A stretch of DNA of 64,000 bases from Xestospongia muta (taxonomy: Eukaryota > Porifera > Demospongiae > Haplosclerida > Petrosiidae): NCBI GenBank assembly GCA_963693285.1, contig OY848926.1:5316501-5380500 (forward strand), read 5' to 3'. Below are positions 38,477 through 50,114 of the stretch, piece by piece. Both the position numbers and the translations under genes were made by a program. Within the stretch, counting starts at the first letter, position 1. Every line of letters starts with the position of its first letter. The notes beneath the pieces are model-generated. The model had not been told where the DNA came from and made no database searches. It saw only the letters and a list, made by a program, of their open reading frames with translations.

Positions 38477-38605
38477 AGAGCAACAAATAGTAAGAAAAAT
38501 TGTCAAACATAAGTAGTAATCCCTGGATGCAGGAAGAATCTGAGTATGACTGGTAGATTGTGGTTGTTGTTGTATACATAAACTCTTTCAACAGACTGTT
38601 CAAGG
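38477..38605 (-). pseudogene. Fragment of a CD225 hydrophobic exon
   Basis: Nearly identical to 47900-48028 in the pseudogene at 47607. It is joined to the 5' end of G12 at a short shared AGCA, and marks a recombination junction. Confidence 0.8.
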
Positions 38606-39301
38606 ATTCCTTATTCCTTATTATTTGTAGTTAGTATATTAATAATAATATTATAACTAAATAATTTAACTAATATATAAACATTATATGTCATGTTCTA
38701 GTTATTGTAGTAGCTATATATGATGTTAGCACTTAGGTGTGAATGTGAGTTAGTTGTTTACGCTATATATTGACTAAGGCCAGGCCAGGTCTGAATCATT
38801 GTTCTACTTGTGTAGAATGTTAAAATTACTCCCTCAACACAATTATTATAATATATATGTGTGTACACTAGTACCATGCCAAAAAACTCGTATTACAACT
38901 CAGAGTAATAATAGTAACATTTAGGATCAATTAGATTTTACAATAATTATACAAATATTGTTATTGTTTAAGATTAAACATTCCTTGAATTACTCAAATT
39001 GGATACAAAGTCATAACTAAATTAAATAACTTAATATGCACAGCATGTAAAAAATAACTGAACTATATTACAAATATATATAGCAATTGATATATTCCTA
39101 ATTCAACTTAACAATTATATATATATATATATATAGCTTGTAAAGAAAGGGCTGAATGAACAAAGTATTAATAACAATCAGTAACAACAGGAAAACTACA
39201 CTTATTAAATTTTGTCTCATTTCTTTCAATCTATTTTATTATAAATTATTTCATGACTACAGTATGGATGGCTTACTACAATACTAATACAGTTAACTTA
39301 C

Positions 39302-39495
39302 TGGAGGGGCTGAGCCTGAGGGGATTGTTTTATTATCATTAATAAGAAGTTCTTTTTCACCTAGATAAATTTCAAGGAAAAACATAAACATATTACATTT
39401 ATTATATTGTAAATGTCAAAATATATTGAATAATGGGACCATGTAATAACATAAATAGACAGTTTGTTTTGTTCTTCCTACTCTTTACTGTTCAT
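39302..39495 (-). pseudogene. Orphan first two exons of a G11-like gene (copy 2)
   Basis: Exons 39495-39489 and 39360-39302 encode MNGEKELLIND as in G11, but the following exons are replaced by the repeat junction. They would splice to nothing recognisable. Confidence 0.75.
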
Positions 39496-39740
39496 AACGT
39501 AGCAGATTTGTCTTCTTCACGTAACAGGTAAGAAATGGTACACTTCGTGACTGGTTTAATATATTAGACCCGCCCCATACAACCACACCCATTTATATGT
39601 GGGAGTGCACAATGAAATATAGGGGTCAAAAAGGTCAAATATTGACATTAAAATTATAGCAGCAATTTACAAAGCGAACACTTCAAATTTATAACTATTT
39701 CTCCAATCAGTCTCAATGTAAGTCACACACACACATGAGT

Positions 39741-41412
39741 CTAATTGTATGAATCTGTTGAATCTGTTGGATTTTCATGGTGAAAAAGAGCAGACTTATG
39801 ATGGACGATGTAAACAATACTACCAATGGTACAAGCCAGTCCAAAGAAAAAACCGACAATGTTCAGAACAAGAGCAGATATATGATTTTTACGCATTGCT
39901 GTCCTATCTCCACGTCTCTCAGCTGAACGAGTCTATACAAAGAAAAACATAAATAATAATAAATTAATAAACATAATTATAATTGTTATGTTGAACTATT
40001 TATTAATGTAGTTTTCATGCTGTGTTTTATATATTGTTGTAATCCACTCACGTTCACTGCAGCACATAGAGCAGGTATAGTACAGCATAAAACTAACCAT
40101 GAGCCAAAAACACAGCAAAAACACTGAGAAGTATGGACAAAACAATTAGAAAGATGTCGATAGGGTATAGCTGGTCCGGAACATGAGTTTGATGATTGGT
40201 CATATATGAAGGTTGAGTAGTCACCACAGTTGGTGTGCTAATGTAAGTCTACAAGAGAATAAACAATTGTTATTATCATTATTATTAACGTTGTTATTAT
40301 TGTCATGAACATAAATATTCTGTATTTGCTTTATAGTTGTCATGTGATGAGGTGGTTGATGTATATACAGATGTACTTTTTTTGCTAACATCATTCATTA
40401 ATGGTAAAATTGAAAGGTATTCTATCAGTACTCATAAATTAAATCATTTCATTTAATTATAATTATTAACATTTCTTTGATTACTGAATTATACCTGTTG
40501 AGTTGAAGGAATATCCTGATATATATAAGTTGGGGGTGGATTTACTACAAGAAAGAATCTATACATAATGATAGTCATTGAAGACTCAAAGTATACATTC
40601 TCATTGTTTTGACTAGCCTCATACCCAAGTATTTGATAAAGAGAACGAACATCTGGGTATGAGGCTATGTTATGACATGAAATAGCTATTGACGATTAGT
40701 AAGATAATGAAATCACACAACTAGGTCACTTTATTCTTAATTTAATAATTGATGTAATATAATTATAATAAAAATGTCCTGTAGTCTAGACAGTCTCCTT
40801 CATGTCTTAGATATTACAACCCAAGTTTCCCGTGACACGATATCAAGTTCAGTTCCAATTATATATACTTTTATATAGTGAAATGAGACCTTACTGGTAT
40901 AAATAGGTTAGTTAACTAGTAGTATGGTGTCAGTATAGACATCAGGGTATTGTTATCACTAGTTGTTGGTGTTTGAAGGATATTCATAATCTGACACTGA
41001 CCTTCATAAGGTTGGGATATTTCTGGTACATCAGGATCTCCCTATATACAGGAAACAAGGATCAAATGATGTCATAAAACTTTGATGTAACAAATCACAT
41101 TTGTTAATTGAAAAGGTCACTAGTGCATGTATATTTTTTATCCACAAACAACACAAACTATTATAGCTAGTCAATCATACATTTCATAAAAATTATCCTG
41201 ATAATCTACTTTTATGAAATGAATGCGATATTATGAAATACATGGACAACTAAACTTACTGTAAATTCTGTAACGTTTTCAGTACTTTCATTTATGAGAA
41301 GTGGTTCCTTTTCAACTAAATAAAGAAAATATATTTATACATTAACAATAATTTTAACTAGAAATTAATAGTAGATTTATAGATAATACATGTAGTAGTT
41401 CTTACAGTCCAT
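39741..41412 (-). pseudogene. CD225-like gene G13 with the same frameshift
   Basis: Second tandem copy of G12, offset 2939 bp, including the five-A run that breaks the frame. All other exons and splice sites are preserved. Confidence 0.75.
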
Positions 41413-41415
41413 ATT

Positions 41416-41544
41416 AGAGCAACAAATAGTAAGAAAAATTGTCAAACATAAGTAGTAATCCCTGGATGCAGGAAGAATCTGAGTATGACTGGTAGATTGT
41501 GGTTGTTGTTGTATACATAAACTCTTTCAACAGACTGTTCAAGG
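41416..41544 (-). pseudogene. Second fragment of the CD225 hydrophobic exon
   Basis: Copy 2 of the fragment at 38477-38605. Confidence 0.78.
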
Positions 41545-42051
41545 ATTCCTTATTCCTTATTATTTGTAGTTAGTATATTAATAATAATATTATAACTAAA
41601 TAATTTAACTAATATATAAACATTATATGTCATGTTCTAGTTATTGTAGTAGCTATATATGATGTTAGCACTTAGGTGTGAATGTGAGTTAGTTGTTTAC
41701 GCTATATATTGACTAAGGCCAGGCCAGGTCTGAATCATTGTTCTACTTGTGTAGAATGTTAAAATTACTCCCTCAACACAATTATTATAATATATATGTG
41801 TGTACACTAGTACCATGCCAAAAAACTCGTATTACAACTCAGAGTAATAATAGTAACATTTAGGATCAATTAGATTTTACAATAATTATACAAATATTGT
41901 TATTGTTTAAGATTAGACATTCCTTGAATTACTCAAATTGGATACAAAGTCATAACTAAATTAAATAACTTAATATGCACAGCATGTAAAAAATAACTGA
42001 ACTATATTACAAATATATATAGCAATTGATATATTCCTAATTCAACTTAAC

Positions 42052-42107
<56 letters not shown>

Positions 42108-42272
42108 CTTGTAAAGAAAGGGCTGAATGAACAAAGTATTAATAACAATCAGTAACAACAGGAAAACTACACTTATTAAATTTTGTCTCATTTCTTTCAA
42201 TCTATTTTATTATGAATTATTTCATGACTACAGTATGGATGGCTTACTACAATACTAATACAGTTAACTTAC

Positions 42273-42470
42273 TGGAGGGGCTGAGCCTGAGGGGATTGTT
42301 TTAATGTCATTAATAAGTTCTTTTCACCTAGATAAATTTCAAGGAAAAACATAAACATATTACATTTATTATATTGTAAATGTCAAAATATATTGAATAA
42401 TGGGACCATGTAATAACATAAATAGACAGTTTGTTTTGTTCTTCCTACTCTTTACTGTTCATAACGTAGC
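42273..42470 (-). pseudogene. Orphan G11-like first exons (copy 3)
   Basis: Matches 36363-36556 but has lost four bases in the GAAAAAGAACTT stretch, shifting the frame, and has no downstream partner exons. Confidence 0.7.
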
Positions 42471-42690
42471 AGATTTGTCTTCTTCACGTAACAGGTAAGA
42501 AATGGTACACTTCGTGACTGGTTTAATATATTAGACCCGCCCCATACAACCACACCCATTTATATGTGGGCGTGAATAATGAAATTAGGGGTCAAAAAGG
42601 TCAAATATTGATACAGCAATTTATAAAGACAACACTTCAAATTTATAACTATTTTTCCAATCAGTCTCAATGTAAGTCACACACACGAGT

Positions 42691-44567
42691 CTAATTGTAT
42701 GAATCTGTTGAATCTGTTGGATTTTCATGGTGAAAAAGAGCAGAATTATGATGGACGATATAAATAATACTACCAATGGTACAAGCCAGTCCAAAGAAAA
42801 ACCCGACAATGTTCAGAACAAGAGCAGATACACGATTGTTATACACTGCTGTCCTATCTCCACGTCTCGCAGCTGAACGAATCTATACAAAGAAAAACAT
42901 AAATAATAATATAAATAATATAATAGTTACGTTGAGCTATTTATTAATGTAGTTTTCATGCTGTGATTACAATTTATATATTATTGTAATCCACTCACAT
43001 CCACTGCAGCACATAGAGCAGGTATAGTACAGCATAAAGTTAGCCATGAGCCAAAAACACAGCAAAAAACACTGAGAAGTATGGACAAAACAATTAGAAA
43101 GATGTCGATAGGGTATAGCTGGTCCGGAACATGAGTTTGATGATTGGTCATATATGAAGGTTGAGTAGTCACCACAGTTGGTGTGCTAATGTAAGTCTAC
43201 AAGAAAATAAACAGTTGTTATTATCATTATTATTAACGTTGTTATTATTGTCATGAACATAAATATTCTGTATTTGCTTTATAGTTGTCATGTGATGAGG
43301 TGGTTGATGTATATACAGATGTACTTTTTTTGCTAACATCATTCATTAATGGTAAAATTGAATATTCTATCAGTACTCATAATTAAATCATTTCATTTAA
43401 TTATAATTATTAACATTTCTTTGATTACTGAATTATACCTGTTGAGTTGAAGGAATATCCTGATATATATAAGTCGGGGGTGGATTTACTACAAGAAAGA
43501 ATTTATACATAATAATAGTCATTGAAGACTCAAAATATATATTCTCATTGTTTTGACTAGCCTCATACCCAAGTATTTGATAAAGAGAATGAACATCTGG
43601 GTATGAGGCTATGTTATGACATGAAATAGCTATTAACAATTAGTAAGATAACAAAATCACACAGCTAGGTCACTTTAATTTTAATTTAATGCATGTAATA
43701 TAATTATAATAAAAATATCCTGTAGTCTAGGCAGTCTCCTTCATGTCTTAGATATAGTTCAGTTCCAATCATATATACTTTTATATAGTGAAATGAGACC
43801 TTACTGGTAATAGGTTACTTAACTAGTTGTATGGTATCAGTACACTGCAAAAACGGATTGGTTGATTTTACCACTATTTTGTTATACAGGTTGCATAATG
43901 TAAACTGAAAGTAAACATAATATAGTTTCGATTACTATTGTCCTATAGAATTCATTGTTTTTCAAATCAAGACATTCTTATTTCTTTAAAAAATCATTGT
44001 TAGTTCTAACACTTTGTCAATAGTTTGCATCATACAACCTGTATAACCATATATTGGTTAAATCAACCAATTAGTTTTACAGTGTACATGTATAGACATC
44101 AGGATATTGTATTACTAGCTGTTGCTGTTTGAAGGATATTCATAATCTGACACTGACCTTCATAAGGTTGGGATATTTCTGGTACATCAGGATCTCCCTA
44201 TATACAGGAAAGATGGATCAAGTGATGTCATAAAACTTTGATGTAACAAATTACACTTCTTAATTGAAAAGGTCACTAGTGTATATGTTTTATCCACAAA
44301 TAACACAAACTATTATAGCTAGTCAATCATACATTTCATAAAAATTATCCTGATAATCTACTTTTATGAAATGAATGCGATATTATGAAATACATGGACA
44401 ACTAAACTTACTGTAAATCCTGTAACGTTTTCAGTACTTTCATTTATAAGAAGTGGTTCCTTTTCAATTACTAAACAAAGAAAATATATTTATACTTTAA
44501 CAATAATGTTAACTAGAAATTAATAGTAGATTTATAGATAATACACGTAGTAGTTCTTACAGTCCAT
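42691..44567 (-). CDS. CD225-like membrane protein G14
   Basis: Six exons: 44567-44561, 44470-44412, 44197-44158, 43488-43439, 43196-42999 and 42882-42691, 181 residues. Order: MDLIEKEPLLINESTENVTG (acidic dileucine-like), GDPDVPEISQPYE, NPPPTYIYQDIPSTQQ, TYISTPTVVTTQPSYM with the first hydrophobic segment (CCVFGSWLTLCCTIPALCAA), then IRSAARRGDRTAVYNNRVSA and the second segment. Its fifth exon has six A's (plus strand) where the copies G12 and G13 have five, so only this copy reads through. A MITE lies in its third intron. Confidence 0.85.
43843..44084. mobile_element. 242-bp MITE with long inverted repeats and TA flanks
   Basis: The element starts CACTGCAAAAACGGATTGG and ends TTTTACAGTG. 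The terminal ~50 bp are imperfect inverted repeats (GGTTGATTTxACCA and TATACAGGTTG on the left, complements on the right). Copies 1 and 2 of the 2.94-kb repeat lack it. TA lies on both sides, as for Tc1/mariner-derived MITEs. Confidence 0.85.
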
Positions 44568-44787
44568 ATTAGAGCAGATTAGTATCAACTTCTGGTACTG
44601 ACAAGATTATTCCATTTTATAAACAGTGGCCATTTACACAGCACAGGAAGTACATACTGAAATGCAAAATTAATACAGTTAGTTAGGGTTCTAATGTTTA
44701 GGATTTAGGGTCTGGGTATATAGTATTAATTTCTCGTTGAAGTATGCACTTCTTGTGCGAAGAAAAAATCTAATAAATTTAACTTTT

Positions 44788-47447
44788 CATAGGCGGATGA
44801 AGTACTTATATTTTAGGGGGGGGGGGGGCTCACACCATAACTATGTGATAAATATGCAGACATGAATGTACCTATAATGCAGAAACTATGCTTGATATAA
44901 TCACAATCAGCGAAAATGGTCAAATTTGCTATTAGCATCAAAAATAGAGTAGTTATTAATGGATTAGGCAAACTAGGTTATTATCATACTAATTAAGGAT
45001 TAAAGTAGTGGATAGATGGACTAACAAAGAATGAATTTGATTAATCAATAGCTTAGCTAAGTATGAATTATTATTGTTAATGTTGTTGTCAATTCATCAA
45101 CATTAGAGTTATTATGTGTGTTACATGTGTATTAAGTGATGATAATAGTTATGCTTAAAGTATGTTACACCTAATACTTAAAATACAGTAATTGTAACAG
45201 TGGAAATCAAATTTACTAATTACACTTTAAATGCAGATAGAAGCAAATATTTATTAATTGTGCTAACACAAAAACATTATTACAGATCAGTAACCAAATG
45301 CTACACTCAATACTGTCAATAGAAAAAAGAAATAAATAACAACAGAACAAAACAAAACAATTATTAAGAAATGAGTAAAACCACACTCTATATGAAATGG
45401 CCTGACTAAATATGTTTGCTCAGTGAATTGGAATCTTTTGAGTCATATTATATCTATATAATACTAGTAACAACTGTATAAAAGACACCAAATCAGGTGT
45501 GAGAGAGAGACATAGAAAGATAGAGATGCAGAGAGAGAAAAAAGAGAGAGACATGACATAATATATAACAAAACTGGGGAATACCAAATATGGCAGTGTT
45601 TACATAGATGTATTAGTAAGACACTCTCATAATGTAATAATCACTACATCTATATAATTATATTATATTTACTACATCAATTGAATATCGACAAACTATA
45701 AAAATAAACTTTCCTCTATTATTAACATATTGTGTTGTAATTGCTAAAATGATTTTACTAAAATTAACCAATAATGTATATGCATATACATGTTGTGATG
45801 ATTATAATATATATGCATACATCTTATAATCATCACAACAGCTGATCTTAGTGAGTTAAATTATGATAATAAACAAATCAACACTATGAACAGTATAGAT
45901 AGTGTATCCTCCTTCATAGATTAGAGTGTATGATGTTTACATCTAAATAAATTGAGTCTGTTTTTATATATACAATATAGAAATCAACTGAAGTTAATGT
46001 AAGGCTAAAATAATACATTAATACATTATTATATACTAGTGTATATGTGAGAGGGAGTGTACACATGTCACAACATTACTTTGTCTATTATCATAACTAC
46101 ACTCATAGCAGCTATGACAGGACATTTATCAAAACTATAGCAAAACAATCAACGACTGATGCATGCAGTGTCAGATTTCTAATGATTAACTGATTTTACA
46201 CTGATTTTCCAATAAATATACAAAGGTATTGTATCATGCAATTTGAAGAATTATAATAACACTAGTGTGATCAAGGATCTCAAATCTACGGTTATTGTGA
46301 ATTCAAAGAAACCAGTACAAGATACTTTTTTCACTTTAATTTAGTTTAAAATAAAGAAAAATACATAGGACAGGAAATTAGGTATGTTTAAAAAATTGAT
46401 GGTGGCCTACATCAAATACAGTAGCATATTAAATGAAAATAGCAAAAATGTAAAAGTAATAATTATAATCAATTCATGTATCATTTATGGATGTGTTTAA
46501 CAATCAGGATATCCTCCTTATTATATAAGGCTACAAACCTATGTAACAATATAACAATACTATTTTAATGTATTTGATGATGACAAAATATTACCAAATA
46601 TGGTAAAGTTTATATTAATTAGATCAACATAGAAAATCAAGGATATAAAATTGAGAAGTTATACAAGATTATGAAATGCAAATTGTAGCATAGCTTAATT
46701 CTGATAGCAACCTTCATTCATATTAATAATTAAAGATCCGTTAAGTCAAACTGTCCAATCTTGTGTTTACACACATCCTATGTATTGATACAAATTAATT
46801 AAGAAAAGGATGAGTGTGAATGTCCCAGCCCACACAATTGTTAAAAAACAAAATAGTTCTCATCATAGAAGTGTTTTTCAGTGTTTCTTGATTTCATTGA
46901 CACTCTGTGATTAGATCATTTGTATTTCCACTGATGTAACAATATGTTAATATTTTTACAAACACTAGTACTCAAAAAAGCCATTGATAGTCCTCTTAAT
47001 TAGGACTGTGTTATGATGAAAACAGTACTGTTGCATCATAGTTCTAATTTAACTTTCACCCCTGTTGTATTGTAAATTATTGAGGGAATATTTTGTATTT
47101 GTAATTATAAAAATTGATTGCATTCCTTAGTAGTAATCCAAAACTCACCCATCCCTTCATTCATCATATACCATAACAAATTCCTTAGCTATTTCAACAA
47201 GATCACGCTCATTAGTTATGCATTTGTGTACATGAAGGACCAGACAATTGTTAAGCTATTTTTCCGTCATTGTGGCCTGCAAATACGTCAAAACTTTTGA
47301 CAGTTTCATTAACACCGATAAGATTAACTTAGATTTTTTTTGTGAGGTAAGTAGCAAGCAATAAAAATTTGGGGGGGCTGAGCCCCCTTTTTCTAAATAT
47401 TGGGGGCTCTAGCCCCTCCAGCCCCCCCCCCCCTTCAGCCTCCTATG
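44788..47447. mobile_element. Long copy of the CATAGG-ended element
   Basis: The termini CATAGGCGGATGAAG and CTTCAGCCTCCTATG match the 447-bp copy at 15088. A 5-bp duplication, CTTTT, flanks it (44783-44787, 47448-47452). About 2.2 kb of AT-rich sequence lies between the shared ends, with an inner palindrome at about 45792-45842 (GTTGTGATGATTATAA and its complement). No open frame resembling a transposase was seen. The gap 44568-44787 holds nothing else recognisable. Confidence 0.85.
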
Positions 47448-47606
47448 CTTTTCAATTGCGAAAAAGTAGCGTTTATTGTAATAATGAAGTATTTACCTTT
47501 AAAGTGTCAACTCATACATACACACGTATATTTTATTTAGTTGCATGAATATCTCATTAAACATAATAACAGTAAGTATTAGTAGGGAATTCTTTCTTAT
47601 AGCTAT

Positions 47607-49270
47607 ATATAGGTCTTGGAGTAGTAATATGTAATAGCAAGAACAGTGAACAGTCCAAAGATGATTTGATTCCAATGGTGTTCAGAAAGAGAGTAAGCAT
47701 ATGATTTCGATGCATGTCTTTCCTATCTCCATGAATCTCAGTCTCACGAGCCTAACAAATTAAAAAATAATTGTTAGAATCAAAGATCAATAGATACACG
47801 TGTTCCATCATATTACATTATCGCTGATTGACTCACATATGCTGCAAAAATTATAGCTGGGATAGTACAGCAGAAAGTCAGCCATGAGCCTAACAAACAG
47901 CAACAAATAGTAAGAAAAATTGTCAAACATAAGTAGTAATCCCTGGATGCAGGAAGAATCTGAGTATGACTGGTAGGTTGTGGTTGTTGTTGTATACATA
48001 AACTCTTTCAACAGACTGTTCAAGGATTCTCTATAAAAACAGAGGTTAGTGTTTCACATAATTGTTTATAAAAATCAACTGTTTTAACTTACAAGAGTAT
48101 TTAGTTATTATTCATGGAATGTTATTAATATAATCTTGTATGATTAACAATTTATAATATACAATTTATAATATACAATTTATAATACAACGATCACACT
48201 ATTAAGTGTTTTATAGGTATTCATAATAAATTTAAATAATATCTAGCAAATATATAGTTTAAAAGTGATCCTATATAAAAAGTTTTTAAGATGAGAGCAT
48301 CATAGTATGTTGTTGAAGCTGATGATTGGAGAGTTAGTAAAAGCAATAGAACAACTATAGAATACTATCTGTAGAAGCAGAAAAACAAGGTAGCTAGAGA
48401 CTTTGAAGTATAATAAGCTTAAGCACTCCCCATCATCTAGCACTCATAGTAAAGGCTAGAGAAGGTTGTTGGTTGCAACATATGTGTGCATTGGTGAGTA
48501 AAAATTAATTTATTTTGCAGTTTAGTTGTTACATACAACAATACAACAAATGATGAAAAACAAACATATCACATACTTAACTAACTATAACAAGATTATC
48601 TGGTACATTTTGTGTATCAGATAGTAAAAAGTATGTGTACATTAGTTTTGTGATGATCACAAATAAAGTACCTGTTGAGGTGGAGGAGGAACATCCAAAT
48701 AAAGATAAGGTGGTGGTTTATCTAGAACAATGTAAACAGCAATAATGTTTTTTGTTGTATCTTAATGTATCATTTTTGTTGATTTTATTAATTTGCTAGT
48801 AGTATATGTAATCAACATATATGCCTTGGTCAGTTTAACTAATATATAGTCACTTGTGTTGTATTATCTGCATCATTTACATTCACTGAAAAGTGCTAAC
48901 AAGTATCTACATATATATACTATTTTGATTACTAATTACTATGGAATTATATAGTTGTGCTTTTAAAATAAATTAGCATATGTAATATAATATGCATATG
49001 TATCAATTTAATATAAATCACAATTTAGACCCTTACACACAAGCCCAGAATCTGTAAAAAAATTATTCTGTCTATAACTGATATTTAAACACAGAATATT
49101 TATTGGTCTGCATGAAAAATAACTACAAAACTGTCAATCAGTATATTTTAGTAATGATAGAATATAAAAGTATCATAATAGCTATCACTATAGTTGATGG
49201 TATTTTAAGAATATTTATAATAATATGATACTAACTTTTAGAAGGTTGGGATATCTCTGGTCCATCATCA
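47607..49270 (-). pseudogene. CD225 pseudogene G15
   Basis: Recognisable exons: about 49268-49230 (DDDDGPEISQPSK), 48722-48672 (DKPPPYLYLDVPPPPQQ), 48030-47837 (hydrophobic exon) and 47755-47607 (ARETEIHGDRKDMHRNH). The hydrophobic exon carries frameshifts leading to a stop after TTYV, and the last exon is shifted after LNTIGI. First exons are missing. It is closely related to the intact gene at 50115. Confidence 0.82.
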
Positions 49271-50114
49271 TCATCCTACATAGAAGAAAAGAAGATCAAG
49301 TGAAGTCATAACATGTTTCATATAACAAATTACACTTGTTAATAGAAAAGGTTCCTGATTTATAAGATCTTAGAAATGAGTGAATTAAACTACTCTATTT
49401 ATATATACAGTTCAACATCATTTCTACTTTCATGAAATTTAGAGGGAGGGGTAAATTGTAGACCCAGAGCACGTCGTATTAATTATATTTGTGCATATCA
49501 TGTTATTCTACTTCCAGTTGAAGTTAATATTACATCTATGTGTATTCATTCATGATATTCAAAAAATTGTCGTGTTATTCACAATTTTGATGGTCCCCAA
49601 TCTTAGCTTGTTCTCGTACATTGTTCTTCTTCTCTTAGTTCTCGAAAGAAACCCTTTATCCTATCATTATAGCATTTGATATAAACTAATTTACTACACC
49701 TCCTAATGACGTATTACTAAAAACAACAATACTTACTTTGATCTTACATAGTGTAGAAATTTCATTGATGTTATAGAGCAACACCCACTACAAAAGTCCA
49801 ACATTGCAATATTACTAAATCTCTACACACGTGACAATAAGTTCGTCATACTATATACTAACTATCATTATAACCTCAGACATCACTGTTTATCACTATA
49901 TACTCCTTATTAGGACTCCTAGACCTACCGAAGGTATGGAACCATTGGTATGAGTGAATAATTCATTGAGTATGAAAAATGATATTAAAACTTAAAAGAC
50001 ACAAGTAATTATTTCAATGATGGCATACACAACAACTACATGATTTAAACACATTACACTTATAAATTTAATGTCAATTCATACATGTATATATTGGTTG
50101 TATGAATATATCAT
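49271..50114. other. Intergenic region between G15 pseudogene and G16
   Basis: A stretch near 49440-49490 (GGGAGGGG, then GTAGACCCAG) resembles one near 52480-52530 upstream of G16, perhaps a duplicated promoter flank. The open frame 49491-49679 has no recognised features. Confidence 0.45.

Larger units (their letters stand above)
35682..38622. repeat. 2.94-kb tandem repeat, copy 1
   Basis: The unit runs from an intron of G11 through G11's first two exons, a whole CD225 gene (36802-38473) and a fragment of another exon (38477-38605). The next unit begins at about 38623 with the same TTATTTGTAGTTAGTA sequence. Confidence 0.92.
38623..41561. repeat. 2.94-kb tandem repeat, copy 2
   Basis: Nearly identical to copy 1 with an offset of 2939 bp over most of its length. 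Confidence 0.92.
41562..44575. repeat. 2.94-kb tandem repeat, copy 3 (more diverged)
   Basis: Third copy. It differs by an expanded (TA)n run (about 42055-42106), small deletions, and a 242-bp MITE. Similarity ends at AGAGCA near 44575, where copies 1 and 2 continue into the exon fragment. Confidence 0.9.

Noticed and set aside
45780..45845. Palindrome considered as a CRISPR or origin-like structure
   Set aside because: A single inverted repeat inside an AT-rich mobile element of a eukaryote; no spaced direct repeats.
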